Shown piece by piece: positions 44,114 through 49,402 of a DNA stretch of 49,402 bases. The DNA is from Choanephora cucurbitarum (Eukaryota; Mucoromycota; Mucoromycetes; Mucorales; Choanephoraceae). The position numbers and the translations under genes are program-made. The stretch's first letter is position 1. Every line of letters starts with the position of its first letter. The notes below the pieces were generated by a model. It was not told where the DNA came from. It searched no databases and saw only the letters and a list, made by a program, of their open reading frames with translations. The stretch lies in assembly GCA_025331435.1 (NCBI GenBank), contig JAIWNI010000151.1, positions 1 through 49,402 of the forward strand. Reading direction: 5' to 3'.

Positions 44114-46101
44114 TTCCTTTATTTTATTTTGTAGTGATAATAAGTAAAAGAGAAAAAAAAAAGAATAGAAAATGGCCTAGATGGTTTTGTTTATAAAATA
44201 TATTATTTCATGGGAAGGGTTCCATATATGATGATGACATATTAACACCATTTTCTAAAGGGAAAAAATGAAATAATCTTATCGTCATTGTATGTCAAAT
44301 CATGCTTTGTTCTACTATTGTTCTCTATATTTCGCATCGACCTTTCTTGTTCTATTCTCTGTTTCCTTCTCTTTTGTCGTGCGTTTATCTGTTTTCTTTG
44401 TGAATACAGTGTTTCTCTTATGATTGAAAACAAAAAGCTTATTCACCTATGTATGGTTGAATAAGAATAATATGAGGATTTCCGTCTCTTTTTCTTTTTT
44501 TGTTATGACTGATATCATAATAAATTGATTCGACAGTAATGCCATAATGATTATCGCAAACTGTGTTTATTAGGATAGATATATAGTATAGACAAAAGTT
44601 GAAACGCGTCATTTAGGATTTAAACGCGTTTATGCCTTGTTTTAATTATCCGGCAGAAAAAGGTACGATTGTTCCACAGCATTTCGGAGAGTTTCAAAAT
44701 GGTAAAGATGATTTTCCTTTGATGTTTTGAAAATAAATGGTTAAAATGATTTGTTGAAACACATACAATGCTGCTAACGTACCTTGCTGATATTAGGAAT
44801 TTGTCCAAATAGCTATACCATCTATTCTATGGACTGCTATTTTGTTTCTTACAACAGCTGTCGAACTTGTTTTTTTTTACCGACCTTGCTTTAGTATAAC
44901 ATCTTCTTGAGAAAACAGGATTGATTTTGAGTTCTTACTGGCCCTTTTCTAATCGATTTTAGCATGGAGGCTTTTTCTTAGAGAGTAAGCACTAAGAAAA
45001 GAAAGTGTTTATCTTTGAGGCATGATCCAAAAATTTACTTGCATTCAATAGCAGAGAGTAGCTCTATTCGATCAAGAGATTCTTGCCTTATATTCTTGTA
45101 AGATAAACATCGTGCTGTTTTTCTTTTTTCTGTTTTACATGACAACAGAAGCATACAATCAAGTAGTAGTTGATCTGCATTACATAGAGTACCTTGAACC
45201 CTTAATTTTAGAACCCAGCAATAGGAACAACGGGTAGAAGAACTAACAATAGATTTTGTAGAGAACACTCAATGTAGTCGACAGCTCTCCAAAAGCAACA
45301 CCCTAAATATTGGAATACTTGTACTGATTCGACCTCTGGAAGCATGAGGATGATTATCTAATGCTGTGTCTTGCTTCTTTGGTTAATTGGAACTTGATTC
45401 ATCTGAAGATGACTAAATCAGCAGCTTTTAGAATTATCTCAACAAGCAATCAAATAAAAAAACAGATTAGACAGCAAACAAACAAACAAAAACTAACGTC
45501 AAAACGAGAACAAACCCAAATCAAGCACTGCCATCAAGTTTTTAAAGTAAAAAGCACAGAGCCATCACATTATCTTTCCTAATCCAACTCGAAAGATCTA
45601 GATTCTCACTTTGCTTATGTTCTTAAGATACATGCAGCAAATCATGAGTGAAATCTGAAATAAAACCAAGTCAAGCTTTTTACTGTCGTATTGTTGATTT
45701 TTTAGAATATTGTTGCAAGCTGATTGTGTTAAGATCAATAGCGCATTTTTTATACATTTGATTCTTAGTTCAGACTGAGAGAAAGTCATATTTTACCAAA
45801 TCTTATTCGATAGCAAATGTTGGTCATCTTCTTCACTGATCGAGCCAAATGAGGCAATAAGCTTTTCTTTGTTCTCAAATTGTTCCAATAGTGTTCTTAC
45901 AACTAGTGTTGGCAGTAACAACAACAAAAAATTCAGCTTTTTTTTCGGAGTTCATTATGGTTGTTTATGAAAGGCCTAAATAAGGAAGATTATTTTGAAT
46001 GCACTTCCTATCTATAGTTTGATTGTTATTTGGCTTCTATTCTCATTTCCCTTTTCTCTTTCTTTTCTTTCACTTTCTATTGTTTCTTACTAAAGAATAT
46101 T
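44114..46101. other. Divergent intergenic region, about 2 kb
   Basis: Lies between the membrane-protein gene (-) and alpha-actinin (+), so it holds both promoters. ORFs of 62-77 codons have no motifs. A CT-rich tract at 46030-46085 directly precedes the actinin start. No RNA gene or repeat seen. Confidence 0.45.
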
Positions 46102-48708
46102 ATGACGACTTACTTGACTTCTTCCAATTTCGGTCAACCTTTACAGAAAAAGACTTATGAAGGTAATTTGATAAAAAAAAAGAGGAAATACTCTCTGCTT
46201 TAAAGTATTCAAATGATAACTGACTTATTTTTCCTTTGTTAGATAAAAAGCAGATGAGTGCTTGGGAGCTTATCCAAAAGAAAAGTAAGAACATAATGGC
46301 AATGGCCTAACTGAGCTACAGTGATTGATTTATTGTACTAGCATTTACAAAATGGGTCAACAATAAGCTTGATTTAAAACATATTCCTCATATTGTCCAC
46401 CTAAATGATGACTTGGCCAATGGTGTAAGATTAATTCAACTACTTGTGAGTAAGGAATTAGGCTAGAGAACTGCGTATATTCGTGCTCACTTTTATTCTT
46501 CTTGAATGACTTAGGAAATTATTGGAGGTCAATCGCTTCGTCCATTTAATCAAAATCCTGGCATGATTTTTCAAAAGATGGAAAATGTCAATAAAGCTCT
46601 TGACTTTATCAAATCAAGAGGTGTGGCATTGACCAATATTGGTGCAGAAGATATCGTTAACAAGAATCTTAAGCTTGTGTTGGGTATGCTTTGGACAATC
46701 ATTTTGCGATTTACTATTGCAGACATCAAGTAAGTGAAAATGAATGCAACGCTTTTCGAGCAAATTTATTGATGATTCAACTTTCAGTCAAGATGGTAAA
46801 AATGCTAAAGAAGGTCTTTTGCTTTGGTGTCAGAGAAAGACGGCTAATTATGAAGATGTTGACATTCGCGACTTTACTTATAGCTGGACAGATGGCTTGG
46901 CATTGTAAGTTGTTTGTAAATGCTTCAATTAAAATCTGACAAAAAAAAACTCCATCTAGCTGTGCCTTAATTCATCACCATCATCCTGAACTGATTGATT
47001 ATCACAATTTAGACAAGGTAATTTGAACGATTTCATACTTTTTCTTCTTTGTCTTTGCCATTCATAACTCTATGAATTTGCTCACATTGTACTATAGACT
47101 GATCGACACGGAAATACAGCTATTGCATTTGAAGCTGCTAAAAAGTTGAATATTCCTGTAAGTCGAAAAAAACCAAGAAGGAAGGGAAGAAATACTAACA
47201 TTGAAATCAGCAACTTTTGGATGTCGAAGATGTATGTGATATAGAAAAACCTGATGAACGATCTGTCATGACTTATGTGGCTGAATACTTTCATGCTTTC
47301 TCTGCACATGGTGAGTTACAAAACGCAGTAAAAAGAGATAGACATGGTTTAATCGTTTTTCCTTCTTTCATATAGATGAGTTTGAGACAGCAGGTAGAAG
47401 AGTAGCCAAGTTTGCTGATGTCTTGGCTTCTGTTTGGGATATGGAGCATCAATACGAACTGCGTGTGTGTGCTGTAAAGTATTCATCTGTTGCATTTTGA
47501 AGAGTGAATGATTGATCGTTTGTTTTTTGTCTAGTTGATGGAGGCTGTTGAATTTATCCAAGAAGAATGGGAAAATACAGTACTGACAGACAGCTACATT
47601 GATGCAAAAGAGAAAAGTGTGGCTTTTAACTTCTACAAGAGCTCAGAGAAGAGATCTTGGGTAGCTGAGAAGAGAGATATTGATGCATTATTGGGCAATA
47701 TCCAAACAAAAGCAAAGACCTATAACCTAAAGCCATATTATCCTCCGCCTGGACTCACATTGAAGGATCTGGACAACACTTGGAATACACTTTTAGAAAA
47801 TGAAGCTAGATACCATCGAAGAATCAACAGAACTATAAGAGAGTTAGTTATTGCTTTTTGTAATATCTAAAACCTTAAATTAATCTAATGTTAACTAGGA
47901 TTAAAGAAGGTCTACGCAAGGCCTTTGCTGAAGCAGCCAACGATTTCCAAGACCAACTGGATTCCATCTCTGCAAAGCTTGTTGGTTTAGAGGGCAGTCT
48001 TCAATCGCAACTGGCACTTGTTCAGGGCCTTACAAACTTGTTTGAGCCATTGCAAGAACAGCTTGAGATGATTCAATTCCTTGACCAAGAATGTATTGAA
48101 GCACATACCGAAGAAAATGATTACACTGTTTATTCTTATGAGGACTTGAGCTTTGGTCTGGACTTAGTCAGGGAGGCTGTGCAAAAAAAGAGTGCATTTA
48201 TTCAAAACCAGGTTTGTAAAGCATGATCTTTTCTAGACGGCAAGCTAACCCATATTAAATATGCCAGATTGTATCCCGTAACATGACCAATTTGACACCA
48301 CTTCAACTTGAAGAGTTTGAACAGACATTCAGATACTTTGATCATGACTATACCAACACTCTATCAGCCTCTGAATTCAAATATGCTTTGTCAAGTTTAG
48401 GCATCGTTTATGAAAACGAAAAACTAGAAGCCATATTCTATGATATCACAGATGATGTTGACTTTATGTCGTTCGAGCAATTCATTCGGTTCATGGTATC
48501 CGTCACAGAAGACAAGACAACCCCAGATCAATTGAGAGATTCGTTTAGAACAATGGCTGGTGAAAAACCTTTTGTGACTGAATTAGATCTAAAGATGAGC
48601 CAGATACCAATGCATATGATTGACTACCTCAAGAAGGCAATGCCTCGAAGCTCTGATGCAGAAGAAGGCTACGACTATGAGGTTTTTGTTGAAGAGATGT
48701 TCAACTAA
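46102..48708 (+). CDS. Alpha-actinin (actin cross-linker, Ain1-like)
   Basis: Dimeric actin-bundling protein of the contractile ring and cortical actin. Twelve inferred exons: 46102-46162, 46243-46284, 46342-46445, 46515-46729, 46788-46904, 46960-47017, 47098-47157, 47211-47310, 47376-47473, 47535-47842, 47899-48211, 48268-48708. Total 638 residues, like fission-yeast Ain1 and shorter than animal forms (about 890). Two calponin-homology domains: [12 protein letters not shown]...[15 protein letters not shown] and [14 protein letters not shown]...[20 protein letters not shown], with [15 protein letters not shown] short spectrin-like rod (MEHQYEL..., [13 protein letters not shown]) follows. The C-terminal calmodulin-like part has one recognisable EF loop ([14 protein letters not shown]) and one degenerate loop, and ends VEEMFN. 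Confidence 0.93.
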
Positions 48709-48991
48709 AATCAATTTTGACATTCATATTTATATCCTGATAACCACATCTACAATTTTATTTCGTACATATGCATTCTTATTTTTTTACATTTCACTTA
48801 AACATCACCTCGCTTCTATTTCACCCTACCCTTCTCAACGAAACTATTTATCAGATATCCTCGTTTTTTTTCTTTCATTTTTGTTATAATCAATAAATAG
48901 CTGTAGTTATGCATAACTCATAGTATACTATCTCTCTCTCTTTCTCTTTTTTTCCCCTGTCATTGTACTTTATTCTCTTAATACAACCAAG

Positions 48992-49402
48992 TTAGGGTGC
49001 TACCATTACAGGCTTTGAGTTGATTGATTTAACAGAAATGTCTAGAGTAGACTCATCTTCCTGTTCTTCTTCATCCTCTGTATCACATAAAATAGATTCT
49101 GCAAAGCTTTCTGGTCTCATGCTATGGATAATGGATTTCTTACTTGAGCTCTGGCTAAAGACCAAGACATCCTCCACAGTTTTGGACTTCTTCTTTTTTC
49201 TTTCAGTGAAAAACAACATCCAAGGAATACAAGTCAACAAAAGCATGCTGAATGAAAAGCATAGCCAAAAAAAGCCAATGACGTCTATCAAATCTTTGAT
49301 AAAGATACCAGCAAAGAATCCTAAACCTGAGACAAGGCAAATTGCGGCAGTGATGGGTGTGATAGTTTTTTGTTGTCGTACTACATCATGATGCATGCCA
49401 TA
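48992..49402 (-). CDS. C-terminal part of a membrane protein (runs off the right edge)
   Basis: At least 136 residues, open to the window edge, so the start lies outside; the ATG at 49396 is probably internal. It has two membrane segments, ITAAICLVSGLGFFAGIFIK and GFFWLCFSFSMLLLTCIPWM, then a basic stop-transfer ERKKKKSK and a Ser/Glu-rich acidic cytosolic tail (EDEEEQEDES) ending MVAP. This could be the end of a transporter, but no family was recognised. It converges with alpha-actinin, with 283 bp between the stops. Confidence 0.65.
   Translation of the reverse strand, partial: YGMHHDVVRQQKTITPITAAICLVSGLGFFAGIFIKDLIDVIGFFWLCFSFSMLLLTCIPWMLFFTERKKKKSKTVEDVLVFSQSSSKKSIIHSMRPESFAESILCDTEDEEEQEDESTLDISVKSINSKPVMVAP

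Overview
The window is nuclear DNA of a filamentous fungus, most likely a Mucoromycota (Mucorales) species. It is AT-rich and carries short spliceosomal introns (about 50-110 nt, GTAAG...TAG). The housekeeping proteins can be reassembled exon by exon from the sequence. No tRNA, rRNA or CRISPR was seen.

Layout. 1-3446 (-): a kinesin-4-type motor, running off the left edge. 3754-4976 (-): ribosomal protein uL4. 6096-7974: a small secreted protein (+) facing an orphan gene (-). 8595-10439 (+): AMSH/STAMBP JAMM deubiquitinase. 10555-14644 (+): DDB1. 17128-19622 (+): Ase1/PRC1 microtubule bundler. 19842-21707 (+): VPS45. 22097-22810 (-): a secreted repeat protein with many Kex2-type KR sites. 22811-27162: a gene-poor stretch. 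27163-28134 (+): Rab11/Ypt31 GTPase. 28872-29797 (+): LisH-CTLH protein. 29867-30501 (-): eL38, divergent from 30932-31945 (+) COX18/OXA1-type insertase. 32063-33175 (-): eL8. 43420-44113 (-): a membrane protein. 46102-48708 (+): alpha-actinin. 48992-49402 (-): 3' end of a membrane protein.

The unusual part is 33.4-43.1 kb. Four copies of one small secreted protein gene, each with its conserved promoter, form two convergent (tail-to-tail) pairs. Surrounding sequence is repeated in direct and inverted orientation. Between the pairs lies a decayed Tnp2/DUF4218-type DNA transposase and a truncated relative of the orphan gene at 7.0-8.0 kb. A fifth, more diverged member of the secreted family sits beside the full-length orphan gene at 6.1 kb, so the same two lineage-restricted families are neighbours at two separate places. 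This looks like a palindromic, transposon-associated amplification of secreted-protein genes and is the best candidate for something undescribed.

Functional themes: endosomal/trans-Golgi trafficking (AMSH, VPS45, Rab11), spindle/cytoskeleton (kinesin-4, Ase1, alpha-actinin), translation (uL4, eL38, eL8) and ubiquitin biology (AMSH, DDB1, CTLH protein). Nothing suggests co-regulation beyond ordinary fungal gene neighbourhoods. All intron positions are inferred from splice signals plus protein continuity.
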